From Tenuifilum thalassicum (GTDB taxonomy: Bacteria > Bacteroidota > Bacteroidia > Bacteroidales > Tenuifilaceae), in NCBI RefSeq assembly GCF_013265555.1, contig NZ_CP041345.1, positions 1,844,581 to 1,908,580 of the forward strand: a stretch of 64,000 bases of DNA. The letters are read 5' to 3'. Numbering within the stretch: the stretch's first letter is position 1; each line of letters opens with the position of its first letter. The notes under the pieces were generated by a model. That model was not told the DNA's origin. It did no database searches and saw only the letters and a list, made by a program, of their open reading frames with translations. Of this stretch, positions 17,254 to 25,925 are shown piece by piece. The position numbers and the translations under genes are program-made.

Positions 17254-20200
17254 ATGAGCGAATCCATCCTTAAGGCGTTAATGCAACTTTTTGCAATCAT
17301 TGCTCGGCCAGTTTCACCCGACGAGCAAGAGAACAACGATTATACCGATCGCCGAAAGGTAGTGGAAGAGTTTTTAAGGCTACAGCTTAATATTGATTTA
17401 GTTAACGAATACCTTAAAGTATTTGACAACTACTACAACCTTTACCAGGAGAAACAAAGCGAGAAGAGCAAATCAAAAAAACGCACGTCATCGAGTTCAG
17501 TAAGAGTTCTAAAAATTTGCTCGCAGATTAACGAAGAACTACAGCAACAGCAGAAAGTAGTTGTTCTTGTCAGGCTTCTTGAATTTGTAAAGCCCGAGTC
17601 AGGTGACGTTACAGAACAGGAAATGGAATTTATCAGCACAGTTGCTGAAACATTCTATATACCCAATAAGGAATTTGAACATCTAAAAGATTTTATCCTT
17701 AACGACTTTCACTCAATCCCCTCCCATACTAACATTCTTCAAATTAATGGGCAATCAGAGCCGCCAAATAATTTGGAAAAGCACCTTTATGCTGAAGGAT
17801 TGCATGAAGAGATAAAGATTCTTTTCATAGAATCTGCAAACATCTTTTTCCTACGTTACAATGGTTACCACGAATTATACATTAATGGGCATCTGCTCTC
17901 AAAGGATAAGATTTTTGTTTTAAACAATGGTTCTTCAATTCGTAACTCCAAAATAAAGCCCATCTACTTTAGTGATATTGTAGGCCGTTTTGTACAAGAT
18001 AAGATAAAGGAAAAGATTGTTTTTGAAGCCATTGATATTGAATACAAATTCCGTAGCGGAAAAACAGGGCTTCATTCCATGTCGTTTGCACAGGAAAGTG
18101 GGCATTTGGTAGGTATTATGGGCGCTTCGGGAGCAGGGAAAACCACCCTGCTGAATGTTCTGAACGGAAGCGAGAAGCCCTCAAAGGGAAAGATTCTAAT
18201 TAATGGAATTGATATTCACAACCAAAAAGAACTAGTTGAAGGTCAAATTGGTTTTGTTTCACAAGACGACCTGCTTATTGAAGAACTTACCGTTTACCAG
18301 AACCTTTACTACAACGCACGACTTTGCTTTGATAATTACACCGAGGAAGAGCTTAACAAGGTGGTATGCCAAACCCTTCAAAATCTAGGACTATACGAGA
18401 TTCGGAATATGCGAGTTGGCTCTCCTCTTAATAAGAAAATAAGCGGCGGGCAGCGCAAGCGGTTAAACATTGCCCTTGAATTAATAAGGGAACCTGCTAT
18501 TCTTTTCCTTGACGAGCCAACATCGGGTTTGAGCTCAAGGGATTCCGAAAACATATTAGACCTTCTAAAGGAGCTTACGCTAAAAGGGAAATTGGTGTTT
18601 GTTGTAATCCACCAGCCATCGTCTGAAATATTTAAGATGTTCGACCGGTTAATTATTCTGGATACTGGTGGATATTTAATCTACAATGGCGACCCAATAG
18701 AGTCAATCATATATTTTAAATCGAAAGTACAACAAGCAAACTGGAACGAAAGCGAATGCCCTGTATGTGGGAATGTCAACCCTGAGCAGATTTTTAACAT
18801 TGTTGAGTCCAAAGTACTGGATGAATACGGAAATCCAACTCTAGCAAGAAAAATAAGCCCCTTGGAGTGGAACGAATATTATAAAGAACTATCAGCAACT
18901 GTTCCAAAAAACGAAACAAAACGTTCCCCCCTACCCAAAATTCATTTTAAAACACCCAACTGGTTTAAACAGCTTCGTGTTTTTGTTAAGCGCGACATCC
19001 TTAGCAAGATTGCCAATACCCAATACATGATTATTAACCTTTTTGAAACCCCATTACTAGCCCTACTTCTTTCCTACATTATAAAATATTACAACGTTGA
19101 TGTCTCAAATAAAATTGGCTACACCCTTCTTGATAATAGCAACCTACCCGTATACCTGTTCATGTCGGTAATTGTTGGCATATTTGTAGGGCTAACTGTA
19201 AGCGCTGAAGAAATTATTAAGGACAGGAAAATACTCAAACGAGAGGCCTTCTTGAATCTTAGCTGGTCTAGCTTCTTAATGTCAAAAGTGGTAATCCTAC
19301 TTGGGATTTCAGCATTTCAAGCTTTAACATTTGTTCTTATCGGAAATTCCATCATGGAAATAAGGGGAATGTACTTTGAGTACTGGTTAGTCCTTTTCAG
19401 CACATGGTTTTCCGCCAACATGCTAGGCCTAGTTATTTCCGATAGTTTTAAAACTGTGGTTACTATTTACATTCTTATACCATTTCTTGTAATTCCGCAA
19501 ATAATTCTTAGTGGCATTATTGTAAAATATGAAAAGCTAAACCCTGCAATTTCATCACCTAACACAATCCCCTTATACGGAGAAGTAATAATTGCTCGTT
19601 GGGCATACGAAGCACTTGCAGTTTATCAGTTTAAGGAAAATGATTACATGGCTCCATTATACAAATACGAAGAAGCCATGAGCCTTTCCGATTTCAAACG
19701 TAACTATTGGTTAAAATCTATTCAAAACAAGGTTGATTTTTGTATTCGAAACTTTAACGATAAAAGCAAAAAAGAAGAGTTTAAAAACGCGTTGAAACTA
19801 ATTCAAAACGAGCTTGCTAAAGAGACAACCTCACCCAGAGCATCGCACATAAGTTTTAGTAAGTTTTCATTGCTAACGCCCGAATTAATCACAATAGAAA
19901 CCCTAAACGAGCTAAGCCATTTTCTTGAAAAGCTACGAGTATACTACGTCAAACTTTATAATAAGGCTATTGCAGAAAAAGACAGGTACATAAATAACTT
20001 TCAGAACAGCAGGCCAAATGGGAAGGAACTTTTTGTAGAACATAAAAGGAAATACCACAATGAGAGTTTAAGCGAATTTGTAAGGAATTCTGGCGAGGTT
20101 GAACGAATAATAGAATACAAGAATCAGCTAATTCAAAAAATAGACCCCATATTCAAATTCCCAGAAAACAAATTTCTAAGAGCCCATTTTTATGCACCAG

Positions 20201-20352
20201 TTAAACCAATTTTTGGTTTTTACATTGGCACATTATGGGTTAATGTGATAGTTATATGGCTTAATAGTATTTTTCTTTTTGTTGTACTATATTTCCGCTT
20301 ACTAAAGAGATTTCTAGAATGGTTGGAGAACCTTGGGGGTGAATCTGAATAA
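17254..20352 (+). CDS. Giant ABCG-like ABC transporter (ATPase + permease) with TerB-like and FHA-like N terminus
   Basis: 1032 residues. Residues about 1-165 are helical and TerB-like (ALMQLFAIIARPVSPDEQEN, MEFISTVAETFYIPNKEFEH). Residues about 185-240 resemble an FHA beta-sandwich (LYINGHLLSKDKIFVLNNGS). The ATPase has Walker A GASGAGKTT at 290-298, signature ISGGQRKR at 396-403 and Walker B ILFLDEPTSGLSS. A CPVCG motif follows near residue 507. The membrane part starts near 590 with about six TM segments; a hydrophilic loop of some 225 residues (about 760-985) with coiled-coil-like stretches separates the last two. The ATPase-then-membrane order is that of ABCG half-transporters. The substrate is unknown. 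The preceding lipoprotein and secreted protein probably work with the loop. Confidence 0.85.
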   Translation: MSESILKALMQLFAIIARPVSPDEQENNDYTDRRKVVEEFLRLQLNIDLVNEYLKVFDNYYNLYQEKQSEKSKSKKRTSSSSVRVLKICSQINEELQQQQKVVVLVRLLEFVKPESGDVTEQEMEFISTVAETFYIPNKEFEHLKDFILNDFHSIPSHTNILQINGQSEPPNNLEKHLYAEGLHEEIKILFIESANIFFLRYNGYHELYINGHLLSKDKIFVLNNGSSIRNSKIKPIYFSDIVGRFVQDKIKEKIVFEAIDIEYKFRSGKTGLHSMSFAQESGHLVGIMGASGAGKTTLLNVLNGSEKPSKGKILINGIDIHNQKELVEGQIGFVSQDDLLIEELTVYQNLYYNARLCFDNYTEEELNKVVCQTLQNLGLYEIRNMRVGSPLNKKISGGQRKRLNIALELIREPAILFLDEPTSGLSSRDSENILDLLKELTLKGKLVFVVIHQPSSEIFKMFDRLIILDTGGYLIYNGDPIESIIYFKSKVQQANWNESECPVCGNVNPEQIFNIVESKVLDEYGNPTLARKISPLEWNEYYKELSATVPKNETKRSPLPKIHFKTPNWFKQLRVFVKRDILSKIANTQYMIINLFETPLLALLLSYIIKYYNVDVSNKIGYTLLDNSNLPVYLFMSVIVGIFVGLTVSAEEIIKDRKILKREAFLNLSWSSFLMSKVVILLGISAFQALTFVLIGNSIMEIRGMYFEYWLVLFSTWFSANMLGLVISDSFKTVVTIYILIPFLVIPQIILSGIIVKYEKLNPAISSPNTIPLYGEVIIARWAYEALAVYQFKENDYMAPLYKYEEAMSLSDFKRNYWLKSIQNKVDFCIRNFNDKSKKEEFKNALKLIQNELAKETTSPRASHISFSKFSLLTPELITIETLNELSHFLEKLRVYYVKLYNKAIAEKDRYINNFQNSRPNGKELFVEHKRKYHNESLSEFVRNSGEVERIIEYKNQLIQKIDPIFKFPENKFLRAHFYAPVKPIFGFYIGTLWVNVIVIWLNSIFLFVVLYFRLLKRFLEWLENLGGESE

Positions 20353-20360
20353 AAAAAGAA

Positions 20361-20383
20361 AAGGCAGCCTTAACAGCTGCCTT
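20361..20383. terminator. Bidirectional terminator between ABC transporter and siaC
   Basis: AAGGCAGC at 20361-20368 pairs with GCTGCCTT at 20376-20383 around a 7-base loop. An A-rich run before it and a T-rich run after it let it work for both convergent genes. Confidence 0.75.
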
Positions 20384-20406
20384 CTTATAATTATGATGCA
20401 TAAAAC

Positions 20407-20787
20407 TTAGTCAACTATTTGAATCATCTTGAAAGGAACCTTAATTATTGATTCGTAATCTTCGCCAGCCTCAAGCATATCCTCATCATCCTCCTCGTAA
20501 TACCAGTTGATAATAACATCGTGTTGATTCTTTTTAAGCTGCTCTAACTTTTTAAAAACATCAAGAATACACTTTGATGACGATGTGTTGAAATATTCTA
20601 GCTGTACATTAACAACCGTGTTTGGTTTAGGATTCTTAATATACTCATCGAGCCATTCTACAATAGGACGATAAAACTCTATTGAGTTTTCAGGTATTGA
20701 ACGTCCTTTAATTTCTATTACTCCTGTTTCAGGATTTAATATGACAGTAGGAGTTTTAGGCGTCCCTTCAATATTAACTAATTCCAT
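20407..20787 (-). CDS. siaC: SiaC-family regulatory phosphoprotein (DUF1987)
   Basis: 126 residues, full length for the family. It begins MELVNIEGTPKTPTVILNPE and contains EYFNTSSSK, where Thr68 sits at the same number as the Thr phosphorylated by SiaB in Pseudomonas aeruginosa SiaC. In that organism unphosphorylated SiaC binds and activates the diguanylate cyclase SiaD; the SiaB kinase and SiaA phosphatase set its state. Here only siaB is adjacent, 17 bases upstream, and no SiaD or SiaA is in the window, so the downstream target is unknown. The acidic stretch YYEEDDEDMLEAGEDYES is near the C terminus. Confidence 0.85.
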   Translation of the reverse strand: MELVNIEGTPKTPTVILNPETGVIEIKGRSIPENSIEFYRPIVEWLDEYIKNPKPNTVVNVQLEYFNTSSSKCILDVFKKLEQLKKNQHDVIINWYYEEDDEDMLEAGEDYESIIKVPFKMIQIVD

Positions 20788-20804
20788 GATATTTAAATTT
20801 TTAA

Positions 20805-21350
20805 TTATCGGCCATTAACTAACACACTAAGAATAAAGAAATAATAGCTATCATTATATTGAATAAACTCATAGTTGAGTTTGTTCCCAGTCTTTTTTGC
20901 AATGTCAATCAACCCTAATCCGCCACCACCTTTATCGGAAAAACTCTGATTATTAAGAACAAATTTATAAAATTCTTTTAACTCTTCTTTCGAGAGGGAA
21001 TTAATTTTATCAATTTTACCTTGTAGATTTGATTTTTTGTCTGCCTCAATCATATTACCTGTAGAAAGATAGAACCCATTATCTATTTTAGAAATGATAA
21101 AAGCACCGAAGCTAGAATCTTGCACAGCGTCAGGAATGGTATCTACATGATGGTAAAGATTTTGAAGGCACTCAACCATCACATTATAAAGTTTTTTTCT
21201 TACAGGGGTTTCAACCGCTTCTTGAGTGAGTTTGTATTCAATAAGTTCAAGGGCGTCAGCAATTATATTAGAATTAACCTCTCCTTTATAAGCTACAAGG
21301 ATAGCACCCTTATGCATTTTTTCATAACATTTTGAAAAAAACTCACTCAT
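20805..21350 (-). CDS. siaB: SiaB-family protein kinase (GHKL-fold)
   Basis: 181 residues from the ATG at 21350 (MSEFFSKCYEKMHKGAIL); the frame can extend to a TTG at 21377, but the ATG fits the usual N terminus of the family. The N-box-like VMVECLQNLYHHVD (Glu and Asn for Mg-ATP) and the glycine-rich DKGGGGLGLIDIAKKTG near the C terminus match SiaB-type anti-sigma-like kinases. It should phosphorylate the SiaC product encoded 17 bases downstream, probably on Thr68. A TATATTTG promoter box lies upstream. It is a cytoplasmic protein with no sensor domain, so an input signal protein must be elsewhere. Confidence 0.82.
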   Translation of the reverse strand: MSEFFSKCYEKMHKGAILVAYKGEVNSNIIADALELIEYKLTQEAVETPVRKKLYNVMVECLQNLYHHVDTIPDAVQDSSFGAFIISKIDNGFYLSTGNMIEADKKSNLQGKIDKINSLSKEELKEFYKFVLNNQSFSDKGGGGLGLIDIAKKTGNKLNYEFIQYNDSYYFFILSVLVNGR

Positions 21351-21396
21351 CGTATATTCGGGTGTGGTGTTATCCAATTCTTTAATGATTTATAAA

Positions 21397-21429
21397 CAAA
21401 TATAATAAAATTTTACTTGAATTATCCAA
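21397..21429 (-). promoter_or_regulatory. Probable siaBC promoter
   Basis: On the minus strand TTG (21429-21427), then 22 bases, then TATATTTG (21404-21397), an exact TAnnTTTG. It lies between the terminator of the upstream methyltransferase gene and siaB, so siaBC is likely a separate unit. Confidence 0.5.
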
Positions 21430-21453
21430 GAATTTATTGAAATAAAACAAAAA

Positions 21454-21476
21454 AAGGAACCAAAAAGGTTCCCTTT
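21454..21476 (-). terminator. Terminator of the rpsA-guaA-helicase gene string
   Basis: GGAACC at 21456-21461 pairs with GGTTCC at 21467-21472 around AAAAA, extended by A/T pairs with a single mismatch. On the minus strand it is followed by seven T's. It lies 26 bases past the THUMP methyltransferase stop. Confidence 0.8.
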
Positions 21477-21501
21477 AAGAAAGTATATGCAATACAACCA
21501 C

Positions 21502-22665
21502 CTATTTTTGATTCTTGAACTTAGATTTCACACTACCTTTATACATTGTAAAACGTTGAAATTTGCATTCGAGAGCCCCATTAAAAAGTGTATGCTTAGC
21601 CGAAGGGCGAAGCCCAAAACTTTTAAGAGCTTCCTGATTTGAACTAATAAGCCAAACATCATACCCCGTATAGTTCTTCTTAAAGACATCCGAAATTTGC
21701 TTGTAGAAGTTCTCAATTTGTGCCTTTTTCAATCGCTCGCCATAAGGCGGATTAGTCACAACAAGTCCCTTTTCTACCTTAGGCGGAATATAATCGAATA
21801 TAGAAGCAACTCCTAGGTCAATCTTACGTTGCAATCCCGATTCTTTAACATTTTCCATAGCCGAAGCAATAGCCTGCTTGGAAATGTCGCGGCCAAGTAT
21901 TAGGTATTCAAAATCTCTTTCTCGGCTATCGTCGTTGTAAATAGATTGCAGAAGTTCCTCATCGAAGTCAAGCCAGTTTTCGAATCCAAAATGCTGACGG
22001 AAGATGCCCGGAGCAATGCCATAAGCAATAAGGGCAGCTTCAATCAGGATTGTTCCAGAGCCACACATGGGGTCAACAAAAACAGAATCGCCATCCCATC
22101 CGGCAAGTTTTATCAGACCAGCAGCAAGCACCTCATTTATTGGGGCAACATCTTGAGCCACACGATATCCACGACGATGTAACGACTCCCCAGATGAGTC
22201 AAGAGAAATAGTACACACATCGTTATTAACATGAACATGAAATTTAATATGAGGCTTTTTAGGATCGACAAATGGTCGCTTGCCAAACTTATCACGGAAC
22301 TGATCGGCAATGGCATCTTTTAATTTAAGTGCAATATACCGTGAGTGTGGAAAATGTTCGGAATTCACCACGCTTTCAACCGCAAACTTATGGGACAAAT
22401 CCATAACTGAGGACCAGTCAAACTTACGAGCATTCCCATAAAACTCATCAATTGTGCGTGCATTGAAAACGTAGATAGGTTTCAGTACCCTTAATGCAGT
22501 GCGTAACCAAAAGTTCGATTTATATAAAGTTTCTTTAGTGCCGTAATAGCTAACAGACCTACATCCAGTTTCAATATTTTCTGCACCAATTTCCTTTAGT
22601 TCTTCGGCTAAAACGCCCTCTAACCCCTGAAGGGTTTTAGCTATCATTTGAAACTTATCGCTCAT
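21502..22665 (-). CDS. THUMP-domain 23S rRNA guanine methyltransferase (RlmL N-terminal-like)
   Basis: 387 residues from ATG 22665 (a GTG one codon earlier is also in frame). Residues about 1-160 are a THUMP-type RNA-binding region (IAKTLQGLEGVLAEELKEIG, RYIALKLKDAIADQFRDKFG). The Rossmann methyltransferase part has VFVDPMCGSGTILIEAALIA for SAM binding and VVTNPPYGERL, the NPPY motif of exocyclic-amine methyltransferases. It corresponds to the N-terminal half of E. coli RlmL, which makes m2G2445 in 23S rRNA; the RlmK half is absent, as in most Bacteroidota. It is the last gene of the minus-strand string beginning at rpsA. Confidence 0.9.
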   Translation of the reverse strand: MSDKFQMIAKTLQGLEGVLAEELKEIGAENIETGCRSVSYYGTKETLYKSNFWLRTALRVLKPIYVFNARTIDEFYGNARKFDWSSVMDLSHKFAVESVVNSEHFPHSRYIALKLKDAIADQFRDKFGKRPFVDPKKPHIKFHVHVNNDVCTISLDSSGESLHRRGYRVAQDVAPINEVLAAGLIKLAGWDGDSVFVDPMCGSGTILIEAALIAYGIAPGIFRQHFGFENWLDFDEELLQSIYNDDSRERDFEYLILGRDISKQAIASAMENVKESGLQRKIDLGVASIFDYIPPKVEKGLVVTNPPYGERLKKAQIENFYKQISDVFKKNYTGYDVWLISSNQEALKSFGLRPSAKHTLFNGALECKFQRFTMYKGSVKSKFKNQK

Positions 22666-22688
22666 CACCTAAATTACTTTATCTGAAG

Positions 22689-24269
22689 TTACTTTTTCTT
22701 GGGTTTTGCCTTAGTTATTAAAGGTTTGCCATCGGCTTTACGATTAGCAAATGCATTTAAAATCCTTTCTGCCTCTTTGAAAGGAACCGTTATAAAAGAA
22801 AAATCGTCGCGAACTAAAATATCGTCAATTTTTCTATCGGGGATTTGAACTTCTTTTCTAATAAATTCAGAAATCTTCCTTGGATTCATCCCATCCTTTT
22901 TCCCTAACCCAATAAACAAACGAGTTGTTCCCTTGGTATCAACATGAAAAGTCCTAATTTCGGAATATGAAGATGCATCGAGCTGTGTTTTAAAGGCGAG
23001 GCGGAGAAGTGCAGCTAAAGCAACTTCGGGGCTATTGGTTTCAATCAAATCCTCAGCCATCCCTAAATAATCTGAATATTTACCGCTCTGAATTATTTCG
23101 CGGAGCTCCTCTTTAATCTTTTCTCGTTTAACTGCAACTATATCTTCGGCAGCTGGTAAAAGCTCTTTTCGAATGTTTACCTTTGTGGCTTTCTGGAAAT
23201 AGTTGAGTTTACGGTACTCGGTAGGTGATACAAAAGTAATTGCAGTACCCTGTTTCCCTGCTCTACCGGTTCTTCCAATTCTATGTATGTATGATTCTGG
23301 GTCTTGGGGTAAACTATAGTTAATAACGTGTGTAAGGTCTGCAATGTCTATCCCTCGTGCGGCAACATCGGTAGCAATAAGGATATTGATGTACTTTTTG
23401 CGAAACTTTTTTAAAGTCTTTTCGCGTTGTGCCTGAGAAATTTCGCCATGCAAACCTTCTGCAGCGTAACCACGCTCAATAAGTTTATTGGTAACTGTAT
23501 CAACATCGTTTCGGGTACGACAAAAAACCAATCCGTAAAACTCTGGTTCAATGTCAATTATTCGAGTTAAAGCATCGAATTTATCACCTTCATGTACTTC
23601 AAAATAGATCTGATCGGTTAAACCTGTAGTTGGCTGGGTTCTATCAACCTGTAATTTCTTAGGGCTCTTCATGTACTTCTTGGCCAACTTTACGATACGA
23701 TCGGGCATAGTTGCCGAGAAAAGCCAAACACGCTTTTCATCGGGTGTATGCTTCATAATGAGTTCTATATCATCAATGAAGCCCATGTTAAGCATCTCGT
23801 CGGCCTCGTCTAAAACAAAGTACTGCAAAGAGCTAAAATCTAAATCGCCACGTCTAATTAAATCAAGTATTCTACCTGGAGTACCAACTACAATATCAAC
23901 ACCTTTTTTTATACGACGTTGTTGTTCCGATATAGACTGTCCACCATAAACGGCAGTAATAACCACCCTTTTTTCTGCAAGAGAGAGCATCTCATCGCAA
24001 ACTTGCAGGGCAAGCTCACGGGTAGGAACTAGAACAAGCGTTTTAATTCCTTTGGGTTGGCCTTCGAGTTTTTCTATTAATGGCAACCCAAAAGCCGCTG
24101 TCTTTCCTGTTCCTGTTTGGGCTTGAGCAATAATATCATTATCTTCACTTAACAAGACAGGTATGGTTATCTTCTGAATAGGTGAAGGTTGTTCAAAGCC
24201 CTTTTTTGTGATTGCGTGAAGGGCTTTATCCGATAACCCTAACTGCTTGAATTCATTGTTTATTTCCAT
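22689..24269 (-). CDS. DEAD-box RNA helicase with DbpA-type RNA-binding domain
   Basis: 526 residues. Motifs in order: Q motif (FEQPSPIQKITIPVLL), Walker A AQTGTGKTAAFG, motif Ia PTRELALQV, GGQ, TPGRILDL, DEAD in FVLDEADEMLNMGF, SAT in WLFSATMPD, and the second RecA domain with LIATDVAARGIDI and YIHRIGRTGRAG. Residues about 435-510 are a DbpA-type RNA-binding domain (TRLFIGLGKKDGMNPRKISE), and the tail is basic (PLITKAKPKKK). It should unwind RNA duplexes using ATP, most likely in ribosome assembly or cold adaptation like DeaD/CsdA. It lies 20 bases upstream of the rRNA methyltransferase gene, which supports a ribosome role. Confidence 0.94.
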   Translation of the reverse strand: MEINNEFKQLGLSDKALHAITKKGFEQPSPIQKITIPVLLSEDNDIIAQAQTGTGKTAAFGLPLIEKLEGQPKGIKTLVLVPTRELALQVCDEMLSLAEKRVVITAVYGGQSISEQQRRIKKGVDIVVGTPGRILDLIRRGDLDFSSLQYFVLDEADEMLNMGFIDDIELIMKHTPDEKRVWLFSATMPDRIVKLAKKYMKSPKKLQVDRTQPTTGLTDQIYFEVHEGDKFDALTRIIDIEPEFYGLVFCRTRNDVDTVTNKLIERGYAAEGLHGEISQAQREKTLKKFRKKYINILIATDVAARGIDIADLTHVINYSLPQDPESYIHRIGRTGRAGKQGTAITFVSPTEYRKLNYFQKATKVNIRKELLPAAEDIVAVKREKIKEELREIIQSGKYSDYLGMAEDLIETNSPEVALAALLRLAFKTQLDASSYSEIRTFHVDTKGTTRLFIGLGKKDGMNPRKISEFIRKEVQIPDRKIDDILVRDDFSFITVPFKEAERILNAFANRKADGKPLITKAKPKKK

Positions 24270-24317
24270 AGTAAAAATTTGTGGTCGGTATGACCAATAA
24301 AATGTATAACATTAAAA

Positions 24318-25910
24318 CTACTGCACTAAATGCTTATATTTATCCCAATTCTTAAGAATTTCGAGACATTTTCTGAAAGTTTCGTTAGAAGAATTAGAAA
24401 CCTGATAGTAATAACCAGGTCCAAATAACGACTGAGCAAACAACCCCTTTAGCTGGATCTTTAACTCATTCGAAGATGTTTTTATCCCTTCTTCATCGCG
24501 TGATATTTTCTTAGACTCAGCAAAGTCAAAAAGTTCATTTAGTATTGAATCGTCAACATTAAAGTTTTTCTCAAACTTTTTAAACTTTGTATATTTCTTA
24601 AGGAGTGATTTACGGTTAGCATCAACCCATTGAATGGCAAATTGGTTGATTACTCCCGAACGAACAAGTTTACCGTAGTAATTGGAATAGAATGAAGTGT
24701 CGAGAGGGACAAATACATCGGGCATTATGCCCCCACCACCATACACAACTTTCTTTTTAACTAGTGTGTAATACTTCAAAGAATCGGGGAAGTGAATGCT
24801 GTCCTGGTTAAATAATTCGCCATCCTTATATCGTTTTTCCAAATCAGAATAGTACTCTTTAGCATCACCTTTTTTGTAAGGGCGCTGAATTGCTCTACCA
24901 GATGGTGTGTAATACTTAGCAACAGTTAACCTTATCATAGAGCCATCGGGTAAAGGAAGCTGATTTTGGACAAGCCCCTTTCCAAATGTTCGACGACCAA
25001 CAATAATTCCCCTATCCCAGTCCTGCACTGCACCAGAAAGAATTTCGCTGGCAGACGCCGAACCCTCGTCTGTCATAATTAAGACACGACCTTTAAAGGG
25101 TTTGCGTTTTCTTTTATGAGAGAAATAATCGGTTCTAGGACTATTTCGGCCCTCGGTATAAACTATAAGTTTACCTGGATCAAAAAGGTAACTCGCAATT
25201 TCATAAGCCGAATTAAGATATCCCCCGCCATTATTTCGCAAATCAATAATAAGATCTTTCATTCTTTTCTTCTCGAGTTCATCGAGAGCTTGAACAAACT
25301 CATCTTCGGTAGTGGCGGAAAATCTATTTATTTTAATATACCCAACGCCAGGTTCGGGCATGTAGTATGTATCAACGCTGTAGATTGGGATTTTATCGCG
25401 AATAATTGTAAAATCGAGAGGCTCCTTGACCCCTTTTCTAACTATTTTCAGATCGACACGAGTTCCTTTGGGGCCTCTAAGAAGTTTATGGACATCTGGT
25501 ATTTTAAGCCCAATGCTAGCGATAGGCTTTCCATCAACCTCAATAATTCTGTCGCCAGCCATAATACCAACCCTTTCCGAAGGTCCGCCTGAAATAGGGT
25601 TAACAACCATTAAAGTATCATTCAAAATGTTGAACTCTATGCCAATGCCTTCGAACTTGCCCTCTAGCGGCTCGTTCATGGCTTGAACATCTTCTTTAGA
25701 GATATATACAGAATGAGGGTCGAGCTGTCCTAAAATATCAACGATAGCATCGTCGACCAATCGGGTTACATTAATTGTGTCAACATAACTACTTGAAAGA
25801 TATTGAATAAAACGGACAAACTTATAAGCGCTAAAGCTAGAATTAGATTGAGCATTTACAGTAAAAACAGTGCATAAAGCAACTAGTATGCTAATAAAAA
25901 ATTTTTTCAT
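24318..25910 (-). CDS. S41 carboxy-terminal processing protease with PDZ domain
   Basis: 530 residues with a signal peptide (MKKFFISILVALCTVFTVNA). A PDZ domain follows at about residues 85-165 (GIMAGDRIIEVDGKPIASIG), then the tail-specific protease core: DLIIDLRNNGGGYLNSAYEI, then TDEGSASASEILSGAVQD with the nucleophile Ser and RRTFGKGLVQNQLPL with the general-base Lys. CtpA/Prc-type proteases cleave at the C termini of periplasmic or membrane-associated proteins. The gene follows guaA by 15 bases. The extra C-terminal 130 residues have no motif I recognise. Confidence 0.93.
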   Translation of the reverse strand: MKKFFISILVALCTVFTVNAQSNSSFSAYKFVRFIQYLSSSYVDTINVTRLVDDAIVDILGQLDPHSVYISKEDVQAMNEPLEGKFEGIGIEFNILNDTLMVVNPISGGPSERVGIMAGDRIIEVDGKPIASIGLKIPDVHKLLRGPKGTRVDLKIVRKGVKEPLDFTIIRDKIPIYSVDTYYMPEPGVGYIKINRFSATTEDEFVQALDELEKKRMKDLIIDLRNNGGGYLNSAYEIASYLFDPGKLIVYTEGRNSPRTDYFSHKRKRKPFKGRVLIMTDEGSASASEILSGAVQDWDRGIIVGRRTFGKGLVQNQLPLPDGSMIRLTVAKYYTPSGRAIQRPYKKGDAKEYYSDLEKRYKDGELFNQDSIHFPDSLKYYTLVKKKVVYGGGGIMPDVFVPLDTSFYSNYYGKLVRSGVINQFAIQWVDANRKSLLKKYTKFKKFEKNFNVDDSILNELFDFAESKKISRDEEGIKTSSNELKIQLKGLFAQSLFGPGYYYQVSNSSNETFRKCLEILKNWDKYKHLVQ

Positions 25911-25925
25911 AAGGCAAAAGATTAG

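Noticed and set aside
25116-25592. 158-codon open frame on the + strand
   Set aside because: Antisense to the S41 protease; the protease frame has intact PDZ and catalytic motifs.
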